Shown: piece after piece, positions 34,725 through 42,697 of the stretch
How the letters are laid out: every line of letters begins with the position of its first letter
Numbering within the stretch: position 1 is the first letter of the stretch
From: Cryobacterium tepidiphilum
Lineage (GTDB): Bacteria; Actinomycetota; Actinomycetes; Actinomycetales; Microbacteriaceae
Reading direction: 5' to 3'
NCBI RefSeq assembly: GCF_003716325.1
Contig: NZ_RDSR01000003.1
Coordinates: 124,001-188,000 of the forward strand
DNA: 64,000 bases
The notes under the pieces: model-generated
The model's database searches: none
Seen by the model: the letters and a program-made list of their open reading frames with translations, nothing else
What the model was told of the DNA's origin: nothing
Made by a program: the position numbers and the translations under genes

Positions 34725-36155
34725 TCAGTCCGGTACTCCGGCCCGACGCGGGACAGCGAAGACCGCGAACACGGCGAGCGCGGCGAGGATCAGGGTCAGG
34801 GCGCCGAAGGCCTTGGGGTACGCCTCGACGAGCCCGCCGACGGTGGTGAGATCCCCGCCGACCGCGGTCAGTACGGCGACGCCGAGCGCAGCACCCACCT
34901 CGTGGCCCGTCATCATGACGCCGGAAGCGAGGCCGGCCTCCTCACCGCGGATGCCGCTCATGGCGGCAACCGAGATCGCGACGAACAGCGGGCCGACGCC
35001 GAGCCCGAGCACGATGAAGCCGGGCAGCACACCGGTGAGGTAGTCCGACGTGGCGCCGGCATGAACGAGGAGGGCCGCGCCGACGGCTGTGATGCCCAGT
35101 CCGCCCGTCATCATCAGGCGGGGACTGATCGTGCCGAGGAGTTTTCCTGAGACGGCCGCCGCGAGCGTGATGACGAGCGCAAGCGGCAGGAACTGCAGAC
35201 CGGTGATGATGGCCGAACCACCGAGAACCCGTTGCAGGAAGAGCGAATTCAGGAAGATCGAGCCGACGACGGCACCGGTCACGCCGGCCATGACAGCCGT
35301 GGAGGCGACGAGGGAGCGGATGCGCCACACGTGCGGCGGCACGAGGGGCGCCGCCCCGCGTCGTTCGATCAGGGCGAAGGCCACCAGGAGGACGACGGCC
35401 GCGGCGAGCGCTGCGAACGTGAGCGGGTCGCTCCAGCCTTGTGCACCGGCGTGCTGGATGCCGAACACCAGTGCGATCAGGCCGAGCACGGCGGTGACGG
35501 CGCCACCAAGGTCAAGGCGACGGATGCTGGTCAGCACGGTGATCCCGGCCGGGACCCGGAGGATCGCGAGCAGCCCCACCGCGACCCCGATCGGCACGTT
35601 GATGAAGAACACTCCCCGCCAGCCGAGGGTGGCGGTCAGGGCGCCCCCGAAGAGGACGCCGGCGGCGATGCCCATGCTGCCGATCGTTCCCCAGACCGCG
35701 AGCGCCGTGGCCCGCTGGCGTCCGGCGTAGGTGGTCATGACGATCGCCAACGCGGCCGGAGTCAGCATGGCGGCCCCCATACCCTGGGCGGCACGGGAAA
35801 CGATGAGCATCGCCGGCGACGCCGCGAGCCCGCTCACGAGCGACGCGGTCGTAAAGAGCGTCAACCCGATCAGGAACATGCGTCGGCGGTCGATCAGGTC
35901 GGCGAGACGGCCGCCGAGCAGCAGCAGTCCGCCGCTGAGTAGAACGTAGGCGCTCACCGTCCACCCGTAGTCGGCGGTGGTGAACGAGAGGGACGTGCCG
36001 ATGCTCGGCAGCGCGACGTTCACGACACTGACATCGAGGATCACCATGAACTGGGCGAGGAGCATGAGCCCGAGCACCAGCCAGGGCCGTCTCTCAGGCT
36101 CGGCGCCGGTCTGCCCGGCTGGGGCGATCGGTAGGGGGTGATGTGACGCGGACAT
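34725..36155 (-). CDS. MFS drug exporter, DHA2 family (14-helix)
   Basis: 476 residues with about fourteen helices. Motif D1 near helix 1 (QFMVILDVSVVNVALPSIG), loop motif GGRLADLIDRRRMFLIG and helix-5 motif C region mark the EmrB/QacA-type proton-driven exporters of drugs and amphiphiles. AAGGAG precedes ATG 36155. It follows the DJ-1-like gene by 86 bp on the same strand and then the LAL regulator gene, so the three may be one unit. Confidence 0.92.
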   Translation of the reverse strand: MSASHHPLPIAPAGQTGAEPERRPWLVLGLMLLAQFMVILDVSVVNVALPSIGTSLSFTTADYGWTVSAYVLLSGGLLLLGGRLADLIDRRRMFLIGLTLFTTASLVSGLAASPAMLIVSRAAQGMGAAMLTPAALAIVMTTYAGRQRATALAVWGTIGSMGIAAGVLFGGALTATLGWRGVFFINVPIGVAVGLLAILRVPAGITVLTSIRRLDLGGAVTAVLGLIALVFGIQHAGAQGWSDPLTFAALAAAVVLLVAFALIERRGAAPLVPPHVWRIRSLVASTAVMAGVTGAVVGSIFLNSLFLQRVLGGSAIITGLQFLPLALVITLAAAVSGKLLGTISPRLMMTGGLGITAVGAALLVHAGATSDYLTGVLPGFIVLGLGVGPLFVAISVAAMSGIRGEEAGLASGVMMTGHEVGAALGVAVLTAVGGDLTTVGGLVEAYPKAFGALTLILAALAVFAVFAVPRRAGVPD

Positions 36156-36241
36156 GACGGCTCCTTTGAGGTTTGGGGGTGTGATGCCGGCTTCAGGTTG
36201 CTCCGACGAGCGAGCTTGCGGCACCGGGAGAATTGCCGGGC

Positions 36242-36823
36242 TTAGTTGCGGTCGCCGGCGGCAGGAATCACGGTGGGGAGCGACGCGAGCTGGTCGCGGA
36301 TCCTGTCGGTCGCCTCCGTGCCGGCGGTTCGCCGTGCCACCTCCAGTGCCAGGTCGACGGCGGAGGCGGCGTCGGCGGCGGTCGCACAGATACCGTCGAT
36401 GTGTGCTCGCGCCTGAACCGGGAGGGCGCCGAGGCGCTCGATCTCCTCACGCAGGCAGTCGTGGGAGGTCGCCACTCCGCGGCCGTGCAGTACGCCGGCG
36501 GCCGCGAGGATCAGCGAACCCTCCCCCACGCCGAACACCCACGTCGCGGTATGACTGGCTGACCGGAGCCACCGATGTACCGACCCGTTGCCCATGTGCC
36601 GGTGCCGGCCGGCGCCACCGGGCACCACGATGACATCCGGATGGGGAAGCTCGTCGAGAACCGCATCCGCGGTGAGGGCAAGTCGGCCGGTGTCGCACCT
36701 GACCTGCCCGATCCGCTCGTTCACGAAGGTCACCTGCGCCAGCGGGAGCCGGCTGAGGACCTCGTAAGGCACGACGGCCTCCAGGGCCGTGACCTGGTCG
36801 AAAATCAGTACTGCGATCTGCAC
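36242..36823 (-). CDS. DJ-1/PfpI-family protein lacking the nucleophile cysteine
   Basis: 193 residues with the class I glutamine amidotransferase-like flavodoxin fold: QIAVLIFDQVTALEAVVPYE at the N-terminus, PHPDVIVVPGGAG, then the elbow GVGEGSLILAAAGVLHGR. In the AraC-associated DJ-1/PfpI group the elbow normally reads VCTGxLxLAAAG; here the Cys position is Gly100, so catalysis by that residue is excluded. The start is taken as GTG 36823; no ribosome site is visible. It lies between the LAL regulator and the exporter genes and may be a ligand-binding or structural partner. Confidence 0.75.
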   Translation of the reverse strand: MQIAVLIFDQVTALEAVVPYEVLSRLPLAQVTFVNERIGQVRCDTGRLALTADAVLDELPHPDVIVVPGGAGRHRHMGNGSVHRWLRSASHTATWVFGVGEGSLILAAAGVLHGRGVATSHDCLREEIERLGALPVQARAHIDGICATAADAASAVDLALEVARRTAGTEATDRIRDQLASLPTVIPAAGDRN

Positions 36824-36881
36824 AGTCCGATGCTGGCAACCACGGCGCGCACGCCGCACCGGCGGAATCGCCGGGTTGAGG

Positions 36882-39617
36882 TCACACGGCGTCCAGGTCG
36901 ACCTGCAGCAGGCCGCCCCGGGAACTGATGCCCAGCTTCGTGAACACGTTGCGCAGGTGGAAGTCCACCGTTCGCGGGCTGACGAAGAGGCGAGCCGCCA
37001 CGTCGCGGTTCGGCAGGCCTTGCTGTACCAGCCGGGCGACCTGCTGCTCCTGCGGCGTGAGCGGGTTTGCCGCCCGATCCTCCCTACGTCGGGAAGACTC
37101 CCCGGACGCCCGCAGCTCGTCACGGGCGCGCTCCGCCCACGGGCGGGCGCCCAGTTCCTCGAACGTCACCAGGGCTGAGCGCAGGTGCTCACGCGAATCC
37201 ACCCGTCGTCGGGCGCGGCGCAGGAACTCGCCGAGAGCCAGCGCGGTGCGCGCTCGGTTGAAGGGGCGCATCCCCCGGTCGTGGTGTTCGAGCGCGCTGA
37301 GGAAGTGCCGCTCGGCCTCGCCGCCCTCGGCGAGCAGCGCTCTGCCGTGCTCGGCGGCCGCCGCGGCCCAGGCGGCGCCGGTGCCGGCAGCGTAGGCGGC
37401 GATGTCGTCGGTAGCTGCCTGGACGATGTCTCGCCGCCCGGCGCGCGCTGCCGTCTCGAGCCGGTCGAGCACGGCCGCGCGCGCGTTCTGGGGGTGGGAG
37501 ATGCGGGTCAGGTGGTGAAGTGCTTCGTCCGCGTTGGCGGGAGCGAGGTGCACGGCACGCGCCCAGGCGAGCACGTCCTGGATCCCGGCGTCCAGGATGC
37601 CGGCGGGGTGGTCGATCGCGTGTCGTTCGACCTCGCGCAGGTCCCGGTCGAAGCCGTCCTCCCCCCGGAATGCCGAGAGAAGCAGGAGGGCGGCAAGCGG
37701 GAAGGTCTTCTGGTTGGGCTGGCTGGTGGCTTCGGCGAGGTTGAGTGCCTCGGATGCCGCGGAGGCGAGGTCGGTCCATCGGCCGGTGACGAGGTCGGGG
37801 AGGGACCGCCGGGTAAGCGCGTGCAGGATGTGGAAAGGTGAGGCATTCTGGCGGGCCTCGTCGAGCTCGATGTCGTGCCAGCGAAGCGCGGCGCTGTCGT
37901 CTCCCACCTGCACGGCGGCGATCGGGATGTTCGTGAGCAGGTCGGGAAATCTCAGGCCTTCGGCCGCGGCGAGGGCGCGGCGGAATTCCGCGGTCCCCGA
38001 CGCCAGGTCTCCCTCAACGAGCCGCTGCATCGCCGTGAGCAGCGCCCCGAAGCAGACATCGTGCGCGTTGTCTTCATCTGCCACCGGCGGCACGAGCGTC
38101 AGCGGGTGGATCGCGATTCCGGAATCCGCGCCGAAGACAACCAGCGCCGTGGCGATCATCGCCATCTCCCGGGCGCGGCCCGGGTCGACGGGAGCGACGT
38201 CCCGGGCGGCACGGAGCAGGATTCCGTGGGAGACTCGCGCCGACCCGAAATTCATCTCGGCGATCGCGCGCAGCTTGTCGATGTCGGCCACGAGGATCGG
38301 CTCCTCCGCGCGCGGACGAGCCATCTGCGCCAGGGTGCGGGAGCGGTCCGGCTGCCCGGCCATCCACGCCGCGGCGGCCGCGGCGTACAGGCGGCGAGCA
38401 GCATCCTCCTGCCGGGCTGACAGCTCGGACGCACGCTCCCAGGCTGCCGACGCCGATTCGTGGCCGCCACCGGCTTGGGACCGCGACGCGATCGATTCCA
38501 GGAGCGCGGCAGTGGCCTCGTCAGGATGGTCCAGGCCGGCAGCCTGGTGCCAGGCAGCGCGGTCGTGGTCGCCGTGTGCCCCCAGCACCTCGGCAAGCGC
38601 GGCGTGCGCCCGGCGTCGCTCAACGCGGGATGCCGCAGCGTAGATCGCAGACCTCACCAGCGGGTGGCGCATTCGCAGCGCCCCGCCGCTCACCTGCAGC
38701 AGCCCCGATTGCTCCGCCAACTCACGGCCCTCGTCGCCGGTTCCGAGGTGCCGTGCGGCGCCGTCGACGACGTGGGTGTCGCCTGAGTCGTCTGCCGCCG
38801 CGATGACGAGGTACATTCTCCCCTCGGCGGGGACCCGGTCGTAGCGGTCCAGAAAGACCCGCTCGATGCCGTCTGTGAGGGGAAGGTGCGCGGGCAGCAG
38901 GGCCTCCCCCTCGAGCTGGGGCGCGGACAGCGCGGCGGGAATCTCGACCAGGGCGAGCGGATTCCCCTCGGCCCTGCGCAGCAACTGCTCCCGCACCGAC
39001 GCCGGAACGACGGCATTCGCGTGGGCGAGGAGGAGTTTCTCCGCCGACTCGTCGTCGAGTCCTGCCAGCCGCCGCCCCGGCAGTTCGCCCGGGTCGAACC
39101 GGCGTGCGTCGCCGTCACGCGCCCCGAAGAGCATGGCCACGGGCTCGACCTGCACGCGTCGGGCGATGAAGAGCAAGGCGGCGGCGGACGCATCGTCGAG
39201 CCAGTGCGCATCGTCGATGACGCAGAGCACGGGCACCTCCTCCGCAGCGCCCACGAGAAGGCCCAGGGCGGCGAGGAAGACAAGGAAGCGCTCGTTGCCG
39301 GTCGCCGATCCGCTCCACTCGGCGAGCCCGAAGACTCCACGCAGCGCCTTGGCCTGAGGCTCGGGGAGCTCGTCGAGGCGGTCCAGAAGCGGAAGAAGAA
39401 GGCGGTGCAACGCGGCGAAGGCGAGTGGTGCCTCCGATTCGATGCCCTGTGTCCGTAGCACAGTGAACCCGTCGGTGGCGTCGGCGACGGCCGCGAGCAG
39501 GGCGGACTTGCCCACCCCCGCCTCCCCGTGAAGGACGAACGCGCCGCCGTGGCCGTCGCGCGCACGGTCGATGACCTCCCGGGCCAGGCCCAGCTCGGTG
39601 TCGCGTCCCAACAGCAC
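36882..39617 (-). CDS. LAL-type (large ATP-binding LuxR) transcriptional regulator
   Basis: 911 residues. It starts with an AAA/STAND-type ATPase module: Walker A HGEAGVGKSALL at about 30-41 and Walker B LCVIDDAHWLDD at about 130. A long alpha-helical middle follows, and the C-terminal 65 residues are a LuxR helix-turn-helix (LTPQEQQVARLVQQGLPNRD, RTVDFHLRNVFTKLGI). LAL regulators are ATP-driven, ligand-switched activators. GTG 39617 is behind TAAACT with a six-base gap, so leaderless. It is divergent from the GNAT/MFS/ABC exporter unit and leads the DJ-1/MFS unit, hence is the natural candidate to control both. Confidence 0.93.
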   Translation of the reverse strand: MLLGRDTELGLAREVIDRARDGHGGAFVLHGEAGVGKSALLAAVADATDGFTVLRTQGIESEAPLAFAALHRLLLPLLDRLDELPEPQAKALRGVFGLAEWSGSATGNERFLVFLAALGLLVGAAEEVPVLCVIDDAHWLDDASAAALLFIARRVQVEPVAMLFGARDGDARRFDPGELPGRRLAGLDDESAEKLLLAHANAVVPASVREQLLRRAEGNPLALVEIPAALSAPQLEGEALLPAHLPLTDGIERVFLDRYDRVPAEGRMYLVIAAADDSGDTHVVDGAARHLGTGDEGRELAEQSGLLQVSGGALRMRHPLVRSAIYAAASRVERRRAHAALAEVLGAHGDHDRAAWHQAAGLDHPDEATAALLESIASRSQAGGGHESASAAWERASELSARQEDAARRLYAAAAAAWMAGQPDRSRTLAQMARPRAEEPILVADIDKLRAIAEMNFGSARVSHGILLRAARDVAPVDPGRAREMAMIATALVVFGADSGIAIHPLTLVPPVADEDNAHDVCFGALLTAMQRLVEGDLASGTAEFRRALAAAEGLRFPDLLTNIPIAAVQVGDDSAALRWHDIELDEARQNASPFHILHALTRRSLPDLVTGRWTDLASAASEALNLAEATSQPNQKTFPLAALLLLSAFRGEDGFDRDLREVERHAIDHPAGILDAGIQDVLAWARAVHLAPANADEALHHLTRISHPQNARAAVLDRLETAARAGRRDIVQAATDDIAAYAAGTGAAWAAAAAEHGRALLAEGGEAERHFLSALEHHDRGMRPFNRARTALALGEFLRRARRRVDSREHLRSALVTFEELGARPWAERARDELRASGESSRRREDRAANPLTPQEQQVARLVQQGLPNRDVAARLFVSPRTVDFHLRNVFTKLGISSRGGLLQVDLDAV

Positions 39618-39623
39618 CGGCCC

Positions 39624-39629
39624 AGTTTA
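39624..39629 (-). promoter_or_regulatory. Leaderless -10 element, LAL regulator
   Basis: TAAACT on the minus strand, six bases before GTG 39617, with no ribosome site. Confidence 0.5.
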
Positions 39630-39744
39630 GCCAGCGCGCCAATCCCGGCGATATCACCGGTGCCCTCCCCCTCGCCCATTTGAAGGATGGACATATCGAC
39701 GCCGGGCCACCGAACCCGGAACCGCGAGGGAAGGGAAGAATCCG

Positions 39745-40260
39745 ATGGAAACGCAGGGATCACGCGCCGGCATCCGCCGCGCGAGGCCCGAGGACGCGCC
39801 TGTGCTGCACGATCTCGTCATGGAGCTGGCCACCCACGAAGGGTCGGACCAGCAGGTGCGCGTGACGGCCGGCCGGTGGGGCGAGCTGCTGAATCGCGAC
39901 GACGTCGTCGTTCTCCTCGCGGAGCACGACGGCGAGGTCGTCGGGTACGCGTCCCTGACCCGGCGCCTCAGCCTCTGGGAAGGGCGCGACATCCTGGCGC
40001 TGGACGACCTCTTCGTCAGGCCCGGTTTCCGGAGCGAGGGCCTCGGCGGCCGACTGATGACCGCCGTCGCCACGCTGGCGGCGGGCGACGACAGCACGGT
40101 GCAGTGGGGCGTCAAGCTCGGCAACGTCGACGGGCAACGCTTCTACACGCGCCTCGGAGCCACGCTCACCACGAAGATGATCGCGACGTGGACGCCGGAG
40201 GCCTACCGCCCCACCATTGACCCGACCCGCGCCCCTTGCGTCACCACCACGGTCCGGTGA
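39745..40260 (+). CDS. GNAT-family N-acetyltransferase
   Basis: 171 residues. The acetyl-CoA-binding motif is LDDLFVRPGFRSEGLGGRLM (about residues 90-109), with the usual GNAT beta-bulge strand before it, and WGVKLGNVDGQRFYTRLGAT near the end. GGGAAG precedes the ATG. It opens the exporter unit and is followed by the DHA2 MFS gene after 5 bp. Such a pairing often combines modification and export of a toxic amine compound; substrate unknown. Confidence 0.88.
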   Translation: METQGSRAGIRRARPEDAPVLHDLVMELATHEGSDQQVRVTAGRWGELLNRDDVVVLLAEHDGEVVGYASLTRRLSLWEGRDILALDDLFVRPGFRSEGLGGRLMTAVATLAAGDDSTVQWGVKLGNVDGQRFYTRLGATLTTKMIATWTPEAYRPTIDPTRAPCVTTTVR

Positions 40261-40265
40261 GCGCC

Positions 40266-41702
40266 ATGAGCCTGCTCACCAGCCGCCGCCTGGTTCTCGT
40301 CGTCCTGGTCTTGGCCCAGTTCATCGTCATGCTCGACTCCTCGATCGTGAACGTGGCCTTGCCGTCGATGACCACCGACCTCCGCCTCTCCGCCGAGGGG
40401 ACCGCGTGGGTCGCCAACGCGTACTTCCTCACCTTCGGCGGTTTCCTGCTGATCTCCGGCCGGGCCGCCGACCTGCTCGGCCGCCGCCGCATGTTCGCGA
40501 TCGGCGCTGCGCTCGTCACCGTGGCATCCCTGCTGGCCGGCACCGCGGCATCCGAGGCCATGCTGCTGGCCGCGCGCGCCCTGCAGGGACTCGGCGCGGC
40601 GATTCTCAGCCCGGCGGCGCTGTCGATCCTGCTGATCACGTTCGCCGGGCCCCGCAAGGCGGTGGCGGTCAGCGTGTGGGGCGCGGCCTCCGCCGTCGGC
40701 GGCGCGCTGGGTGTCAGCGTCGGGGGGCTCACGACCGCGGCCTTCGGCTGGCAGGGGGTATTCCTGCTGACCGTACCCTTCTCCGCCGGGGCCGTCGCCT
40801 GCTCGCACTTGGTCCTGCCGCGTGCCGGCGCGGCCGGCACGCGCCGCTCGTTCGACGCAGCCGGCGCCGCCGCGGTGACGTGCACCGCCCTGGCCCTCGT
40901 CTTCGCGGTGCTCTCCATCCCCGACCACGGATGGCAGTCCCCGCGATTTCTCGGCGGCCTCGCGGTGGCCATGGCCGCCTTCGTGATGTTCCTCATCATC
41001 GAGCGCCGGGCCCAGGACCCGATCGTGCCGCTCGCGCTGTTCGGCTCGCCGCAGTTGTCCGTGGGCGCTCTGGTCGGCGTTCTCGGCGGAGCGACCCGGG
41101 TGTGCACCTTCTTCCTTGTGGCTCTTTTCCTGCAGCAGGTGCAGGCGTACGCGCCCGAGCAGGCCGGCCTCGCGATGCTTCCTACCTCGGCCGCCGGGTT
41201 CCTCGTGTCAACGCTCGCGCTCCCCCGGGTCCTCGGCAAACTGGGGGCCGCCCGCACGGTGACGGTGGGCCTCGTGCTCCTTGGTGCCGGGCTGATCTGG
41301 CTGTCTGAGTGCCCGGCATCCGGAAGCTACGCCGTCAGCATCCTGCCGGGCCTCATGCTCGCAGCGACAGGAGTCGCCTTCAGCTTCATGCCATCGACCA
41401 TGGTGATCACAGCGGCTGTGCCCGCGGAGCGGTCAGGAGTGGCCTCCGGAATGGCGAGTGCAAGCTTCCAGCTCGGTGGGGCGCTCGGCATCGCCGTGTT
41501 CACCATGATCGCGGCGGCCTTCAGCGGCGCCGACGACGGCACGGCCGTCGCAGTCACGTCAGCGACCGGGTTCCACGCCGCCTTCCTCGCCGCCGGACTC
41601 ACGGCACTGCTCACCGCCGGGGTCGCTGCCGTCGGCCTGCTCCGCCCGAGCGAAGCCTCCACGCCACCGCTCTCATCGCCCGCGCCCGTCGGCGCCCGCT
41701 AA
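40266..41702 (+). CDS. MFS drug exporter, DHA2 family (14-helix)
   Basis: 478 residues, about fourteen helices, with the DHA2 N-terminal motif QFIVMLDSSIVNVALPSMTT and loop motif SGRAADLLGRRRMFAIGAAL. The second half contains GLAMLPTSAAGFLVSTLALP and GVAFSFMPSTMVITAAVPAE, typical of this family. ATG 40266 has GGTGA upstream and follows the acetyltransferase stop by 5 bp. This is the second DHA2 exporter flanking the LAL regulator. Confidence 0.92.
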   Translation: MSLLTSRRLVLVVLVLAQFIVMLDSSIVNVALPSMTTDLRLSAEGTAWVANAYFLTFGGFLLISGRAADLLGRRRMFAIGAALVTVASLLAGTAASEAMLLAARALQGLGAAILSPAALSILLITFAGPRKAVAVSVWGAASAVGGALGVSVGGLTTAAFGWQGVFLLTVPFSAGAVACSHLVLPRAGAAGTRRSFDAAGAAAVTCTALALVFAVLSIPDHGWQSPRFLGGLAVAMAAFVMFLIIERRAQDPIVPLALFGSPQLSVGALVGVLGGATRVCTFFLVALFLQQVQAYAPEQAGLAMLPTSAAGFLVSTLALPRVLGKLGAARTVTVGLVLLGAGLIWLSECPASGSYAVSILPGLMLAATGVAFSFMPSTMVITAAVPAERSGVASGMASASFQLGGALGIAVFTMIAAAFSGADDGTAVAVTSATGFHAAFLAAGLTALLTAGVAAVGLLRPSEASTPPLSSPAPVGAR

Positions 41703-41748
41703 CGCCGCACTGTGACCACCCTCCACTCCCTACCCGAAAGGAAATGAC

Positions 41749-41916
41749 ATGAACATCCCTCCCGAGATGTGGCTCACCGTGCACAACACGGAAACCACGC
41801 GCCTCCAGATCGAGCGGCGCTCCCGCTCCGTTACACGTCCCGGCCGTCGCCGCGCCACCGCACGATCCCGATTCACCCAGCTCCGCATCCGCACTTCCTC
41901 GAAAGGACAGAAATAA
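41749..41916 (+). CDS. Small basic protein (55 aa) coupled to ABC exporter
   Basis: 55 codons from ATG 41749 behind AAAGGA to a TAA that shares its last A with the next ATG (TAATG). The first half (MNIPPEMWLTVHNTETTRLQ) is mixed; the second half is rich in Arg and Ser (RRSRSVTRPGRRRATARSRF). There is no signal peptide or membrane helix. Good ribosome site, stop-start overlap and place inside the exporter unit support a real gene. It may serve mainly to couple translation of the ATPase, or be a small RNA- or membrane-binding protein. I do not recognise the family. Confidence 0.55.
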   Translation: MNIPPEMWLTVHNTETTRLQIERRSRSVTRPGRRRATARSRFTQLRIRTSSKGQK

Positions 41917-42692
41917 TGCTCGCCACCCTGGAATCCAGAACCAGTACCGCCCTCGCCGTGCAGGCACGCGATGTCGTCAAAATCTACGGCCGCGACGAGA
42001 CGACCGTCCGCGCCCTCGACGGCGCCACCCTCCAGATCGAAGCGGGACGCTTCACGGCGATCATGGGCCCGTCCGGCTCCGGAAAGTCCACGATGATGCA
42101 CGCCATGGCGGGCCTCGACACCATCGACTCCGGCCAGGTCCTCATCGGATCCACCGACATCACCGCCCTCGGTGAGAAGCAGCGCACGCTTCTTCGACGG
42201 GAGCGGATCGGCTTCGTCTTCCAGAGCTTCAACCTGGTGCCGGCGCTGACCGCCTCCGAGAACATCGCGCTTCCGCTGACTCTCGCCGGCAAGCGCCCCG
42301 ACCCGGCGTGGATGGCCGAGCTCGCATCCGTTCTTGGCATAGAGCAGCGCCTCACCCACCGCCCCCACGAACTCTCCGGGGGTCAACAGCAGCGGGTTGC
42401 GGTTGCTCGTGCGCTCATCGCGCGCCCCGAAGTGGTGTTCGCCGACGAGCCGACAGGCAACCTCGACTCACGGCACGGCGAAGCGCTCCTCGGCATTCTG
42501 CGGAAGGCCGCGCACGAGATGGGACAGACCATCGTCATGGTCACCCATGATCCCTCCGCCGCCTCCCACGTCGACCGAATCGTATTCCTCGCCGACGGCC
42601 GAGTCATCGACGAGCTCGAAGACCCCACCGTTCCGGCAATCCTCAGCAAGATGGCGCACCTCGAGGCGCCGTCCACCCGGATCGGAGAGTAG
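41916..42692 (+). CDS. ABC exporter ATP-binding protein, MacB/LolD type
   Basis: 258 residues. Walker A MGPSGSGKST, signature LSGGQQQR, Walker B VVFADEPTGNLDS and H-loop VTHDPS, with the ADEPTGNLD variant characteristic of MacB/LolD/FtsE-like ATPases that drive mechanotransmission rather than import. AAAGGACAG precedes ATG 41916. Followed after 5 bp by its FtsX-like permease. Confidence 0.93.
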   Translation: MLATLESRTSTALAVQARDVVKIYGRDETTVRALDGATLQIEAGRFTAIMGPSGSGKSTMMHAMAGLDTIDSGQVLIGSTDITALGEKQRTLLRRERIGFVFQSFNLVPALTASENIALPLTLAGKRPDPAWMAELASVLGIEQRLTHRPHELSGGQQQRVAVARALIARPEVVFADEPTGNLDSRHGEALLGILRKAAHEMGQTIVMVTHDPSAASHVDRIVFLADGRVIDELEDPTVPAILSKMAHLEAPSTRIGE

Positions 42693-42697
42693 GCGCC

